Positions 1 through 9,604 of a DNA stretch of 64,000 nucleotides are shown piece after piece. The stretch spans positions 1 to 64,000 of the forward strand of contig CAMQVJ010000003.1 in the NCBI GenBank assembly GCA_947038175.1, written 5' to 3'. Position 1 is the first letter of the stretch. The number at the start of each line of letters is the position of its first letter. This DNA is from an uncultured Desulfovibrio sp. Its GTDB lineage: Bacteria > Desulfobacterota > Desulfovibrionia > Desulfovibrionales > Desulfovibrionaceae. The position numbers were made by a program, and so were the translations under genes. The notes beneath the pieces were generated by a model. The model saw only the letters and a program-made list of their open reading frames with translations. It made no database searches and was not told the origin of the DNA.

Positions 1-122
1 ATAAGAATATAACAAAAAAATGAAGTGGTCTAAGAGTGGACTTGTGGGGGGGGGGGGGGGGGGGGACACCCCCACCCCTCCCAAAAAACAATCCTAAATA
101 AAAAATCTAACCCAAAAAAACT

Positions 123-2114
123 TTAATTTTCTTTAGTGTTCAGTTTTTTTAGTGCAATTTCGAGACAGGAGAGCGCTGCGGGTGTGACTCCTGAGATTCG
201 GGAGGCTTGCCCTAGGCTTATGGGTTTTACTTCATTGAGTTTTTCTTGAATTTCTCGTGAAACACCGGGGATGTTTGTGTAATCAAGGTCGGGTGGAAGA
301 CTAATGTTTTCTTGACCCAGTGCCTTTTTCACTATTTCTTCTTGCCTTGTTAGATAGCCAGCGTATTTCGTTGCAATTTCGACTGTGTCACAGATATCGG
401 GTTCTTTTTCGATATATTCCATGAGGGCAGGTAGAAAGAGTGCGATGTCTTTGAGGGAAAGGCTGGGGCGGCGGCAGAGCTCTTCAAGGGTGATTGCCTT
501 TGTGGGAAGTGGCTCGTCTAGTGATTCCAGTATTTTTCTGACTTTTGCATCAGGGCGAATAGTGGTTTCGTGGAGTTGCTGAATAATTTCTGCCATAATT
601 TTTTCTTTATGCACAAAGATATCCCAATGCCTATCTGTCACGAGTCCTCTTTCTCTTCCCATGGGAGTCATGCGTTTGTCGGCATTATCTTCCCGTAAAA
701 GGAGGCGGTATTCTGCTCTAGAAGTGAACATACGAAAAGGTTCTTCTGTTCCTTTTGTGACAAGTTCATCAACAAGAACGGCCATATAGGCTTCGTTTCG
801 TTTAGGCAGAAATGCGGGTTTCCCTTCCATTTTAGCTGCAATATTGAGGGCGGCCCATAGACCTTGGGCGGCGGCTTCTTCATAGCCTGACGTTCCGTTG
901 ATTTGTCCTGCGAACCAAAGGCCTTTTACTTTTTTAGTTTCAAGGGTGGGGAGTAATTGTATGGGGTTTGCGTAATCGTACTCAATGGCATAGCCAGGGC
1001 GAACGATTTGTGCATTTTCAAGCCCAGGAATACTGGCTATCATATTTTCTTGAGCGTCTAAGGGGAGGCTTGTGGAAATACCGTTAGGATAGCACTCTTG
1101 AAGGTTGAGGCCTTCTGGCTCAATAAAAACTTGGTGGCGTTCTCTTTCGGGGAAGCGGGCAATTTTATCTTCAACGGAAGGGCAGTATCGTGCGCCTGTA
1201 CCTTCGATCACCCCTGTGAAAAGGGGAGACCTGTCCATACCTGCTCGAATAGCATCATGGGTTTTTTCATTGGTCCATGTGATATAGCAAGGAACTTGGG
1301 CGAGTTTAGGGGCTTCGCCGTGGAAGCTAAAACCTGGAATAGGGGTGTCGCCTGTTTGTTCTTCCATATTTGCAAAATTGATAGAATCGTAACGTATGCG
1401 TGGGGTTGTGCCTGTTTTTAGTCTACCTAGTTTTATGCCTAAACTGCGTATGGAGTCTGATAGGTGTAGGCTTGGAGCATCCCCTAAGCGACCGCCAGGC
1501 ATGTTTTCTAAACCAATATGAATGAGACCACATAAAAAAGTTCCTGTGGTGAGAAGCACATGGGGGGCATAAAACTTCTTGCCCATGGCGGTGTGGACAC
1601 CTGTTATTTTTTTTTGGAAGCCTTGTTTTGTGTCACCATCTTTCTTTATGGCGTCGCTACTTTGGGACGTATTGGAGTGTTCGCTTGTTGGTGAATCATT
1701 GGTTTGGGCGTCACTTGTTTGCAAATCGTCAGCTAATAATTCTTCGACGGTATCTTGCCAAAGGCTGAGATTTTTTTGTGCAAATACGTGTTCTTTTACA
1801 ACTTTCAGGTATTGCTCTCTGTCCATTTGGGCACGGCGTGCACGAACAGCAGGGCCTTTACTTTGGTTGAGTATACGAAACTGTATACCCGCCGCATCGG
1901 CCCATAAGCCCATACAGCCACCAAGGGCGTCGATTTCACGCACAAGATGCCCTTTGGCAAGCCCACCGATGGCAGGATTACACGATAGATGTCCAATGCG
2001 GTCAACATTACCTGTGATGAGTAAGGTGTCATGACCTAATTTGGCAAGAGCCATAGCGGCTTCACAGCCAGCGTGTCCAGCACCTACAACGATACAATCA
2101 AAAGAATTCTTCAT
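123..2114 (-). CDS. mnmG: tRNA uridine-5-carboxymethylaminomethyl modification enzyme MnmG/GidA
   Basis: N-terminal FAD motif [43 protein letters not shown] and [17 protein letters not shown] motifs of the family. Confidence 0.97.
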   Translation of the reverse strand: MKNSFDCIVVGAGHAGCEAAMALAKLGHDTLLITGNVDRIGHLSCNPAIGGLAKGHLVREIDALGGCMGLWADAAGIQFRILNQSKGPAVRARRAQMDREQYLKVVKEHVFAQKNLSLWQDTVEELLADDLQTSDAQTNDSPTSEHSNTSQSSDAIKKDGDTKQGFQKKITGVHTAMGKKFYAPHVLLTTGTFLCGLIHIGLENMPGGRLGDAPSLHLSDSIRSLGIKLGRLKTGTTPRIRYDSINFANMEEQTGDTPIPGFSFHGEAPKLAQVPCYITWTNEKTHDAIRAGMDRSPLFTGVIEGTGARYCPSVEDKIARFPERERHQVFIEPEGLNLQECYPNGISTSLPLDAQENMIASIPGLENAQIVRPGYAIEYDYANPIQLLPTLETKKVKGLWFAGQINGTSGYEEAAAQGLWAALNIAAKMEGKPAFLPKRNEAYMAVLVDELVTKGTEEPFRMFTSRAEYRLLLREDNADKRMTPMGRERGLVTDRHWDIFVHKEKIMAEIIQQLHETTIRPDAKVRKILESLDEPLPTKAITLEELCRRPSLSLKDIALFLPALMEYIEKEPDICDTVEIATKYAGYLTRQEEIVKKALGQENISLPPDLDYTNIPGVSREIQEKLNEVKPISLGQASRISGVTPAALSCLEIALKKLNTKEN

Positions 2115-2338
2115 AAGTTTAGCCTAAAATAAAATGAGTGATATTTCTGAGGTCGACTATAGCGAGAAGATGGGAAAAGTGAAAGATTTTTCTTTTATAT
2201 AAAAAAATGAAAGGAGTTCTTATATATGTTTACTTTGTATTTCAAGTACTTGTGTGTATAAGCCCCTAAATTTATATTGACAAAAAGAGGAAGGGGCTTC
2301 AAAGTCGTGTAAACGTATAAAAAAGAAAAGGTATATAT

Positions 2339-2530
2339 ATGATTTCACCTATAGTTAAAGGGTTTTTAATTGGCTCATCTCTTGGTGTTTTGGCTGCTAT
2401 TTTTGGGATTACGGAAAGCTTACCACGAAGTATTTTACTTGGTTCCTTTGGTGGTATTTTTGCTGGAGTGACGACAAATTATAGGCTTAAACGCAAACAA
2501 GAGGCGACGCAAAAAAGCGAAGATTCCTAG
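2339..2530 (+). CDS. small hydrophobic protein of unknown function
   Basis: 63-aa ORF with one or two hydrophobic segments and a basic tail, located upstream of kdtA. Confidence 0.5.
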   Translation: MISPIVKGFLIGSSLGVLAAIFGITESLPRSILLGSFGGIFAGVTTNYRLKRKQEATQKSEDS

Positions 2531-2620
2531 GCCCTGTCTTTTTTGTGTGTGCCGATGGTGATTTTTTATGAAAAGAATCTGACGCTTTTACAATATAATA
2601 CTTTGAAATCGGAAATTCTC

Positions 2621-4912
2621 ATGCCTATAATTTTTAGATTTTTCTTTGCTACTTATGATTTCGTATGGAAAATTGCGATACTTTTTTTAAGACGTCATAA
2701 AAGATTAAAAGAAGGCTGGGTGCAGCGTAATATTCCAGATGATTGGTTGACACAAAACAGTTCTTCTTCTGATTCTCTGTCGACAAAAGATAAAGACAAA
2801 CCTTTTTTTGGTAAAAAGAACGGACACGATAGTTTTAGTTTTGATGATGGTCAAAGCGACGAGCAATATGATGTTCACCAAAACGAGAATCAGCATAATG
2901 TTTATGAAAATACGGAAGAAGGCGAAAGCTCTTCTTTTGACGAAGATAAAAATGTTGCTCAAGAAGAGAACGCTCCTACCTTTGAATCTTTTGGTACTCA
3001 TAATAAAAATTATACAGATAATATCGGCACGTATATTGATACGGATACTGTGGGTTTAAGCGATTATCCTGAGAATGAAATTTCTTTTCGTGAGTCTGAC
3101 GCGCGTGAATCCACGCCTCATAGTCATGGAATAAATGCGAGCTATGCAAAAAACGTTTCTCAGGGCGGTGATACGTCTGTTGATTTATGGATACAAGCGG
3201 CCTCGGGCGGTGAAGCGTATTTAGCTTGTGAGTTTATTCGAGCTTTGCCCCAAGAGAAGCGGGATATGTCCATACTTATTACGACATGGACACGGCAAGG
3301 TATGCAGGTTCTTTCCCACGAATGCTCAAAAATAATAGCAGACATGGAAGCAGAAGCCTTGCTTTCACCAGATACTTTTGGTGATGCGCCAAATGACATA
3401 AAGAGTGACGTAGAGAGTGAAGAGACGAACGTAGAGCAAGGTCAAGGGGACGATTTTAGAAATCTTTTGTCACAAGAAAACGTGGCAAGGGATAATGCGG
3501 AAAATAATGACGAAGCTTTTTCTGCAAATTCAGAGCAGAATCCAAAAAGTGTCCGTATTCCCTTTATTCAAATTCGTTTTGCGCCACTGGACAAAAAAGA
3601 CATCGTGATGCGAGCCCTTGATATCGCTAATCCTCGTCTTTGTGTTATGCTAGAAACGGAGCTTTGGCCGAATTTCATGCTAGGCTGCAAAGAGCGAGAA
3701 ATTCCGTTTTATGTGATTAATGGACGTATGACAAAAACGACTTATGAGTTTTATAGAATAATCGCTAAAGTTTTAAATTTTGTGTCCCCTAAACATGTTT
3801 TAGCTATGACGCAAGATGATATGCAACGATTTTCAACTATCTTCCCTTCAGCTCTTGTGAGCTATATGCCGAATATTAAATTTGATAGAGCGGCGGAATT
3901 TGTGCGGGATTCTATTTCTAAATTCCAAGAAAAATCTTCGATATCTGCAAATGAAAAAAAAGAAGGCATGGGAGAGAGCGAGGAATGGGAAAATAAAACC
4001 ATGGCAAGCCAAAGCGATTCAACTCAAAGTGGTTCAGCTCAAAGCGACCCTGCTCAAATAGCTAAATCGGCAATGCCTAAAAAATCCTCCGCTAAAAAAA
4101 CGAAAAAGAATTTTGTTTTGTCTAATGAAACAGGACAAAACTTTGTTTTTCCTAGCGAAAGGGGACAAAACTTTGTTTTGTCTGGCGAAGAAGTGATTAA
4201 AAAAGATGTTCTTATCCATAAAACCTATTTGAAGGCATTGCCTATGCTTTTTTCTCAGGTGCAAAGTACTTTACTTTTTGCCTCCGTGCGAGAAGAAGAA
4301 GAAAACTTATTAGCGTCTATTTTATGGAAACTATATCCCGTGAAGAAAAACTCCCTCTTTATTGTAGCACCAAGGCACATGCACAGGGTGGGGGCGTGGA
4401 AAAAACGCTTTTATGACCTTGGTATGCGTCCTTTGCTTGCTTCTGAATTTTTACGTGATAGGGATTTTTCCGATGAAACACGTTCCTATTCTGCCTTTGA
4501 ATCACACTATTGTGTTATATGGGATCTTTTTGGTGATTTGACTCATTTATATAGCCATGCAGATACTGTTTTTGTTGGTGGTTCTTTCAAGGGGCTTGGC
4601 GGTCAAAACTTTTTAGAAGCGCTTTCTTGTGGGGCTATTCCTCATGTGGGGCCAGATTTAGATAATTTTCTTTGGGCACTTGGTGAAGATGTTGACCCGT
4701 CTTTAGAAGATATGGGCTTACTTTACAAACACAAAAATAAGCGAGATTTACAGCTTGCTTTATTGCAAAGCCGAGATTACAAAAAACAAGACAAAGAACG
4801 GTTTGATATTCAAATGAAATTTTTAGAATGGATTGAACCACGTTGCGGTGCAAGTAAGTTAGCGGTGGAAAAGATTTTAGCTGATAGGGCGTTCAATTCT
4901 AATTCAAGATAG
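2621..4912 (+). CDS. waaA: 3-deoxy-D-manno-octulosonic acid transferase (KdtA/WaaA) with long low-complexity insertions
   Basis: ORF track 2543..4912; start at 2621 (MPIIFRFFFATYDF) preferred. WIQAASGGEAYLA, ETELWPNF, FVGGSFKGLGGQNFLEALSCGAIPHVGP motifs. Confidence 0.85.
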   Translation: MPIIFRFFFATYDFVWKIAILFLRRHKRLKEGWVQRNIPDDWLTQNSSSSDSLSTKDKDKPFFGKKNGHDSFSFDDGQSDEQYDVHQNENQHNVYENTEEGESSSFDEDKNVAQEENAPTFESFGTHNKNYTDNIGTYIDTDTVGLSDYPENEISFRESDARESTPHSHGINASYAKNVSQGGDTSVDLWIQAASGGEAYLACEFIRALPQEKRDMSILITTWTRQGMQVLSHECSKIIADMEAEALLSPDTFGDAPNDIKSDVESEETNVEQGQGDDFRNLLSQENVARDNAENNDEAFSANSEQNPKSVRIPFIQIRFAPLDKKDIVMRALDIANPRLCVMLETELWPNFMLGCKEREIPFYVINGRMTKTTYEFYRIIAKVLNFVSPKHVLAMTQDDMQRFSTIFPSALVSYMPNIKFDRAAEFVRDSISKFQEKSSISANEKKEGMGESEEWENKTMASQSDSTQSGSAQSDPAQIAKSAMPKKSSAKKTKKNFVLSNETGQNFVFPSERGQNFVLSGEEVIKKDVLIHKTYLKALPMLFSQVQSTLLFASVREEEENLLASILWKLYPVKKNSLFIVAPRHMHRVGAWKKRFYDLGMRPLLASEFLRDRDFSDETRSYSAFESHYCVIWDLFGDLTHLYSHADTVFVGGSFKGLGGQNFLEALSCGAIPHVGPDLDNFLWALGEDVDPSLEDMGLLYKHKNKRDLQLALLQSRDYKKQDKERFDIQMKFLEWIEPRCGASKLAVEKILADRAFNSNSR

Positions 4913-4922
4913 GTGATTTATC

Positions 4923-6317
4923 ATGTTTAAAAAAATCAAAGAATTAATAAAACCTACGGGTGAAAAAGTTATTATTGTTGGCGCTGGTGAAGTGGGTCTA
5001 CATCTCGCCAAGCGCTTATCGTTCGAAGAAAAAAGCGTGGTCGTTTTAGATCTCGACCAAAGTCGCTTGGATAGAGTTACACAGAATGTTGATGTGCAAA
5101 CTATTGTTGGTTCAGGATCTTCTCCTGCGAATTTAGTGGCTGCTGGTATTGAAGATGCGACGTATTTTCTGGCAGTTACGAATAATGATGAAGCCAACCT
5201 CGTGGCGTGTTTATTTGCTAATCACTTTGCACCAAACGCTATCAAGCTTGCACGTATTAATAATCATGAATACGCAGATTATCCCGATGTACTTGGAAGC
5301 GCTAACCTTGATATTCAGCTCATGGTTCACCCTGAATACGAAGTGGTGAAAACTATTGATAGACTATTGTCTCTACCTGGCGCTCAGGATTATGCCGAGT
5401 TTGCAGGGGGGCGCCTAAGAATGGTGGCGTATAGCCTTGAAAATGATATTCTTATTGGAAAAAAATTAACGGAATTTCGTACCCTTGCTAAAAATGATGA
5501 CATTATGGTGACGGCGATTATTCGTAATAAAAAACTTATTATTCCTAATGGACAAGATATTATTGAAAAAGATGATCTTGTATATTTTGCCTATAAAGTG
5601 GATGCACAAAGAGCCTTGTTACGCCTTTTGGGACGTACTCGCAGTTTTTTCAGCTCGGTATGTATTATCGGTGGCGGCAAAGTGGGCACGTCTTTAGCTC
5701 GTCTTTTCGAACAAAAAGGCCTTGATATTAAGCTTATAGAAAAAGACCAAGCTCGCTGTGAAGAACTCGCAGAGATTCTAAGCGATACTCTTATTCTACA
5801 TGGTGATGCTACTGAAAAGTCACTACTTATGGAAGAGAATGTGGGCAAAATGGACGTGGTCATAGCGGTGACCTCTGACGAAGAAAGTAATATTTTATCC
5901 TGTCTTTTAGCAAAAAGCATTGGGACAAGAGATTCTGTTGCTCGAATCAATAAATCTGCCTATATGCCCATTATCAAACATATTGGTATCGACCATGGTG
6001 TAAGCACTCGCCTTGCGGCGGTTAATGGTTTTCTTAACTATTTACGCAAGGGCAATGTGGTCGCAACGGCCTCTGTGGCAGGAGATACCGCCGAAGTGCT
6101 TGAAGCTCGTTTACCCATGACGTCACCCCTACTCAATATTCCGCTTATGGAAATCACTTTGCCTGAAAAAGTCATTATTATCGCCGTGATGCGTGATGAA
6201 AAAGTATTCATCCCTCATGGACGCACTGTCTTGCAAGCACATGACCATGTCATCTTCTTAGGTGGGCAAAAAGAAATTCGCAAAATTGAGTCTCTTCTTG
6301 TTGGCACTGGAAGATAA
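4923..6317 (+). CDS. trkA: Trk system potassium transport regulatory protein TrkA (two RCK/TrkA_N-TrkA_C units)
   Basis: IIVGAGEVGLHLAKRLS and IIGGGKVGTSLARLFE Rossmann motifs, duplicated architecture. Confidence 0.9.
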   Translation: MFKKIKELIKPTGEKVIIVGAGEVGLHLAKRLSFEEKSVVVLDLDQSRLDRVTQNVDVQTIVGSGSSPANLVAAGIEDATYFLAVTNNDEANLVACLFANHFAPNAIKLARINNHEYADYPDVLGSANLDIQLMVHPEYEVVKTIDRLLSLPGAQDYAEFAGGRLRMVAYSLENDILIGKKLTEFRTLAKNDDIMVTAIIRNKKLIIPNGQDIIEKDDLVYFAYKVDAQRALLRLLGRTRSFFSSVCIIGGGKVGTSLARLFEQKGLDIKLIEKDQARCEELAEILSDTLILHGDATEKSLLMEENVGKMDVVIAVTSDEESNILSCLLAKSIGTRDSVARINKSAYMPIIKHIGIDHGVSTRLAAVNGFLNYLRKGNVVATASVAGDTAEVLEARLPMTSPLLNIPLMEITLPEKVIIIAVMRDEKVFIPHGRTVLQAHDHVIFLGGQKEIRKIESLLVGTGR

Positions 6318-6412
6318 ATAAAGACAGCTTAGTTAATATAAATATGAAAATAGCGCAGGGTGGCTATGCGTCTATAATGATGTAGACTAATGTGACTTGG
6401 AAGGTATAATGT

Positions 6413-8449
6413 ATGATGAAATACCGTGCGGATATAGATGGTTTGAGAGCTATTGCTGTTCTTGCTGTAATATTTTACCATATTGGGTTTACGAGTGTAT
6501 TTAAAAGTGGTTATGTTGGTGTGGATGTTTTTTTTGTTATAAGCGGCTATTTAATTACGAGTATTCTCTATTCATCAATAAAATTTCCCTCCTCTAATGG
6601 TGATAAACACGTTCATTTCTCTCTTCTTGATTTTTATGAAAGGCGTATGAGGCGTATCCTTCCTGTCTTTTTTCTAGTGGTTTTAATGTCTCTCTTTTTA
6701 GGGCATTTTTTTTTCACAGCTCGAGAGAATGATGATTTAACGAATTCTATCTTTTCTGTTTTAGGATTCGGAGCAAATTACTTTTTTTGGGGTGATGATA
6801 ACTATTTTTCTATAAAAGCTCTTTCAAAGCCTCTATTGCATATGTGGTCACTTGCAATAGAAGAACAGTTCTATATATGTTTTCCTCTTTTATTAATTCT
6901 TCTGATAAAGAAAAATAAATCAGTGATAAAATATATTTCTCTTATTACTCTTTTCTCTTTTGTCTCCTGCGTTATTGTTAGCTGGCTTAGTCAAAAAACA
7001 GCTTTTTACTGGTTGCCTTTTCGTGCGTGGGAGTTATTGCTTGGTAGCTTGCTTGCTGTATGCAGTCTATCGTCAGGGGAAAATCTCAAATTACTACAAA
7101 TAGAGAAAGAATGGAAAATACAAATCCTTTCTCTTGTGACTTTAGCTTTGCTTCTTTTCTCTATTACTTCTTTAGAGGTAATTAGTACTGTATTTCCATC
7201 TTATGTGGCTCTTTTTCCTTGCCTTGCCACTCTTTTGTGTATTGAAATTGGAAAAAATCCAAAGAGTTTAATTTATAAAATTCTGTCATTACCTGTTCTG
7301 GTAGGTGTTGGTAAAATTTCTTATTCCTTGTATCTTTGGCATTGGGTATTTATTGCATATTTTCACGCTAACTTCATGAGTGTTGGTACATTAACTTTAC
7401 AGCAAAAAATGATTTGTCTTGTTCTTACTTTTCTCTTTTCTCTTGTTTTCTATTTTCTATTAGAGCAACCCATCCGTCATAAAAGAATACTAAAAAAACA
7501 GAAAACATTTTTTGTGAGCATAGCTCTTATCCTAGTGGGGCTTTTCATTCTTACACTCGCTGTGAAGAAACAAATAATACCCAATCGTCCTAACTTTTAT
7601 GACCAATATGCCTCGTGTGGTTTCACTCTAAGCTCTGAGAATTTTGTTGATAATATACAAGGGCTCCATTTCTTTGGTAGTGCCTCTTGCGAACCAACCC
7701 TATTTGTCATAGGGGATAGTCATGCAGCAGCTCTTTACGAGATGCTTGATTTGCTCGCTATAGAAAATAATGTAAGCGGGGTAATGTATACAAGCCAGAC
7801 ACCACTGCTAAATACTGTAGACCCATCTAATGTTAATATTAATCTAATTTCCCCTTCTAGTATATTAGAAGAACAATCCCAATTAAAAGAATATCTTAGT
7901 AGGCAGAATATCAAAAGTGTACTTTTTATTTTACGATGGACTTTGCGTATGTATGGAAAAACACTCGTTGGTAATAAACCAGTTGGCGAAACACACACTC
8001 TCTACTATATAAATGAAGACGCTTCTATAAATAAGGATTCTATTTTTGCAGTGAAAAAATCTATAGAAGATACGCGTCGTTTTTTTGCTAAAGAAGACAC
8101 CCAGTTTTATTACCAAAAAGCGCTTCCTGAATTTTTAGATTTTGTCCCAAGCATTGCCACATATATGAGTCGGGAGTTTGGTTTCTCAGATATTCGTGTG
8201 AAGGTCTCTACTCCGTATAGTGAGTATGAAAACTTGCATGCCGAGACTTTTAAAGAGTTAAGTCATCTAAAAGAGCAGGGATTTTATGAGATAAATCTGA
8301 CGGATAAACTATGTGACACCAATTACTGCTATGGCTTAAATGAGGAAAAAATTCCACTTTACTCTGATGCAGACCATTTGTCTAGAATAGGGGCAATGTA
8401 TGTGAAAGATGAATTCCTTCCGTTTATTATTTCAGGTAAAAGGGAATGA
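6413..8449 (+). CDS. acyltransferase 3 / OafA-type membrane acetyltransferase with C-terminal SGNH domain
   Basis: YRADIDGLRAIAVLAVIFYHIG, GYVGVDVFFVISGYLIT, HMWSLAIEEQFYICFPL; SGNH GDSHAAAL and DADHLSRIGA. Confidence 0.9.
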   Translation: MMKYRADIDGLRAIAVLAVIFYHIGFTSVFKSGYVGVDVFFVISGYLITSILYSSIKFPSSNGDKHVHFSLLDFYERRMRRILPVFFLVVLMSLFLGHFFFTARENDDLTNSIFSVLGFGANYFFWGDDNYFSIKALSKPLLHMWSLAIEEQFYICFPLLLILLIKKNKSVIKYISLITLFSFVSCVIVSWLSQKTAFYWLPFRAWELLLGSLLAVCSLSSGENLKLLQIEKEWKIQILSLVTLALLLFSITSLEVISTVFPSYVALFPCLATLLCIEIGKNPKSLIYKILSLPVLVGVGKISYSLYLWHWVFIAYFHANFMSVGTLTLQQKMICLVLTFLFSLVFYFLLEQPIRHKRILKKQKTFFVSIALILVGLFILTLAVKKQIIPNRPNFYDQYASCGFTLSSENFVDNIQGLHFFGSASCEPTLFVIGDSHAAALYEMLDLLAIENNVSGVMYTSQTPLLNTVDPSNVNINLISPSSILEEQSQLKEYLSRQNIKSVLFILRWTLRMYGKTLVGNKPVGETHTLYYINEDASINKDSIFAVKKSIEDTRRFFAKEDTQFYYQKALPEFLDFVPSIATYMSREFGFSDIRVKVSTPYSEYENLHAETFKELSHLKEQGFYEINLTDKLCDTNYCYGLNEEKIPLYSDADHLSRIGAMYVKDEFLPFIISGKRE

Positions 8450-8540
8450 TTGTTTAAGTACTAAAACTATCAAAAGGTATTGTATGTACTCGATGATTTT
8501 GTGTTGTGATAAAAATAGTCATGTATACATTTTTGTAAAC

Positions 8541-8580
8541 GCAAATAGCTAGTATATATAATGTATTACTAGCTATTTGC
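8541..8580. terminator. strong hairpin after the acyltransferase gene
   Basis: GCAAATAGCTAGTA ... TACTAGCTATTTGC, 14-bp arms. Confidence 0.5.
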
Positions 8581-8697
8581 ATTTAAAAATTAGTATAAGA
8601 AAATGTCTTGACACTTATAGTGCTTATCAAGCATTTTAGGTGTCAAGTCTCATATATTATGATGTGCTTGAGATTTAAAATATAAAACAGGTACACA

Positions 8698-9297
8698 ATG
8701 AAAAGAATTGTTTTGGCAACAAAGAACAAGGGTAAATTAGCAGAACTAGAACAGCCACTATTAACGCTTGGCTTTTACGTGGAAACACTGCCCGATGATT
8801 ACGCCGATATTCCAGAAGACGGCGCAACTTTTGAAGAAAATGCCCTCATAAAAGCGAAATACGTTTGCAAAGATTTAGGCTTGCCTGCCTTAGCCGACGA
8901 TTCAGGTATAAGCGTACAAGGGCTAAACAACGCACCAGGAATCTATTCTGCACGCTACGCTCAAGATTATGAGAATTTAGAAAATGAATCCACAGACACC
9001 AAAAATATACGAAAATTACTAGATATGACAAAAGATTTTTCCCACGAAGAAAAATCCTGTGCCTTCCATTGTGCCATGGCTCTCGTTTTTCCCGATGGCA
9101 AAAACATCGTCGTGCACGAAAAATGGGAAGGGCGACTCCTCAACTCCACAGAAGGGAAAAATGGCTTTGGCTATGACCCCCTATTCTTCGACGAAGAACT
9201 ACAAATAAGTGCAGCCGCTATGGATAAAAAAGTCAAGATGTCTCGCTCGCACAGAGCAAAAGCTCTCAAGGCTCTCATCGAAGCCTTAAAAAAATAA
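8698..9297 (+). CDS. rdgB: dITP/XTP pyrophosphatase (RdgB/HAM1)
   Basis: VLATKNKGKLAEL, ALADDSGISVQGLNNAPGIYSARYA, GFGYDPLFF. Confidence 0.96.
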   Translation: MKRIVLATKNKGKLAELEQPLLTLGFYVETLPDDYADIPEDGATFEENALIKAKYVCKDLGLPALADDSGISVQGLNNAPGIYSARYAQDYENLENESTDTKNIRKLLDMTKDFSHEEKSCAFHCAMALVFPDGKNIVVHEKWEGRLLNSTEGKNGFGYDPLFFDEELQISAAAMDKKVKMSRSHRAKALKALIEALKK

Positions 9298-9300
9298 TAT

Positions 9301-9366
9301 TTTCATTTTTTTCTTTTTCTTTTTTTTTGGAGGGAATGATTCCCTCCAAACCTCCCCATAGGGGGG
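9301..9366. repeat. compound intergenic palindrome element (pyrimidine tract + GGAGGGAATgATTCCCTCC)
   Basis: palindrome 9329..9347 directly after an (almost) uninterrupted C/T tract. Confidence 0.7.
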
Positions 9367-9490
9367 ATTTGTATAGGCTGTGTATGCCTTAGTATTATTG
9401 GCTTTTGTGGTTTTTTATTTGTCTATACTCAGGTAAATTGAAGCGACCTTGCCTTATTTGCTGGGTGGCTGAAAATCTCATATTTTAGTA

Positions 9491-9575
9491 TTTTTTGTAA
9501 ACAAAGTTTACAAAAAATACATAATGTGGGGGTTTGGGGGAGTTCAACTCCCCCAAGGAAAAAAAATAAAAAAAA
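9491..9575. repeat. compound intergenic palindrome element, opposite orientation
   Basis: TTTTTTGTAAAC-AAA-GTTTACAAAAAA (9491..9517) followed by GGGGGAGTTcAACTCCCCC (9536..9554) and a purine tract. Confidence 0.75.
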
Positions 9576-9604
9576 TAAAAATATGATGTGGGTATGGGGA
9601 ATAT

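Noticed and set aside
668-883. 71-aa minus-strand ORF inside mnmG
   Set aside because: Alternative frame of a strongly conserved gene; no RBS or independent support. Same applies to other nested ORFs in the track (e.g. within fusA, kdtA, trpB, RND genes).
8607-8646. Hairpin CTTGACAC...GTGTCAAG upstream of rdgB considered as a riboswitch
   Set aside because: A single hairpin without any conserved riboswitch core; only a generic regulatory or terminator structure can be claimed.
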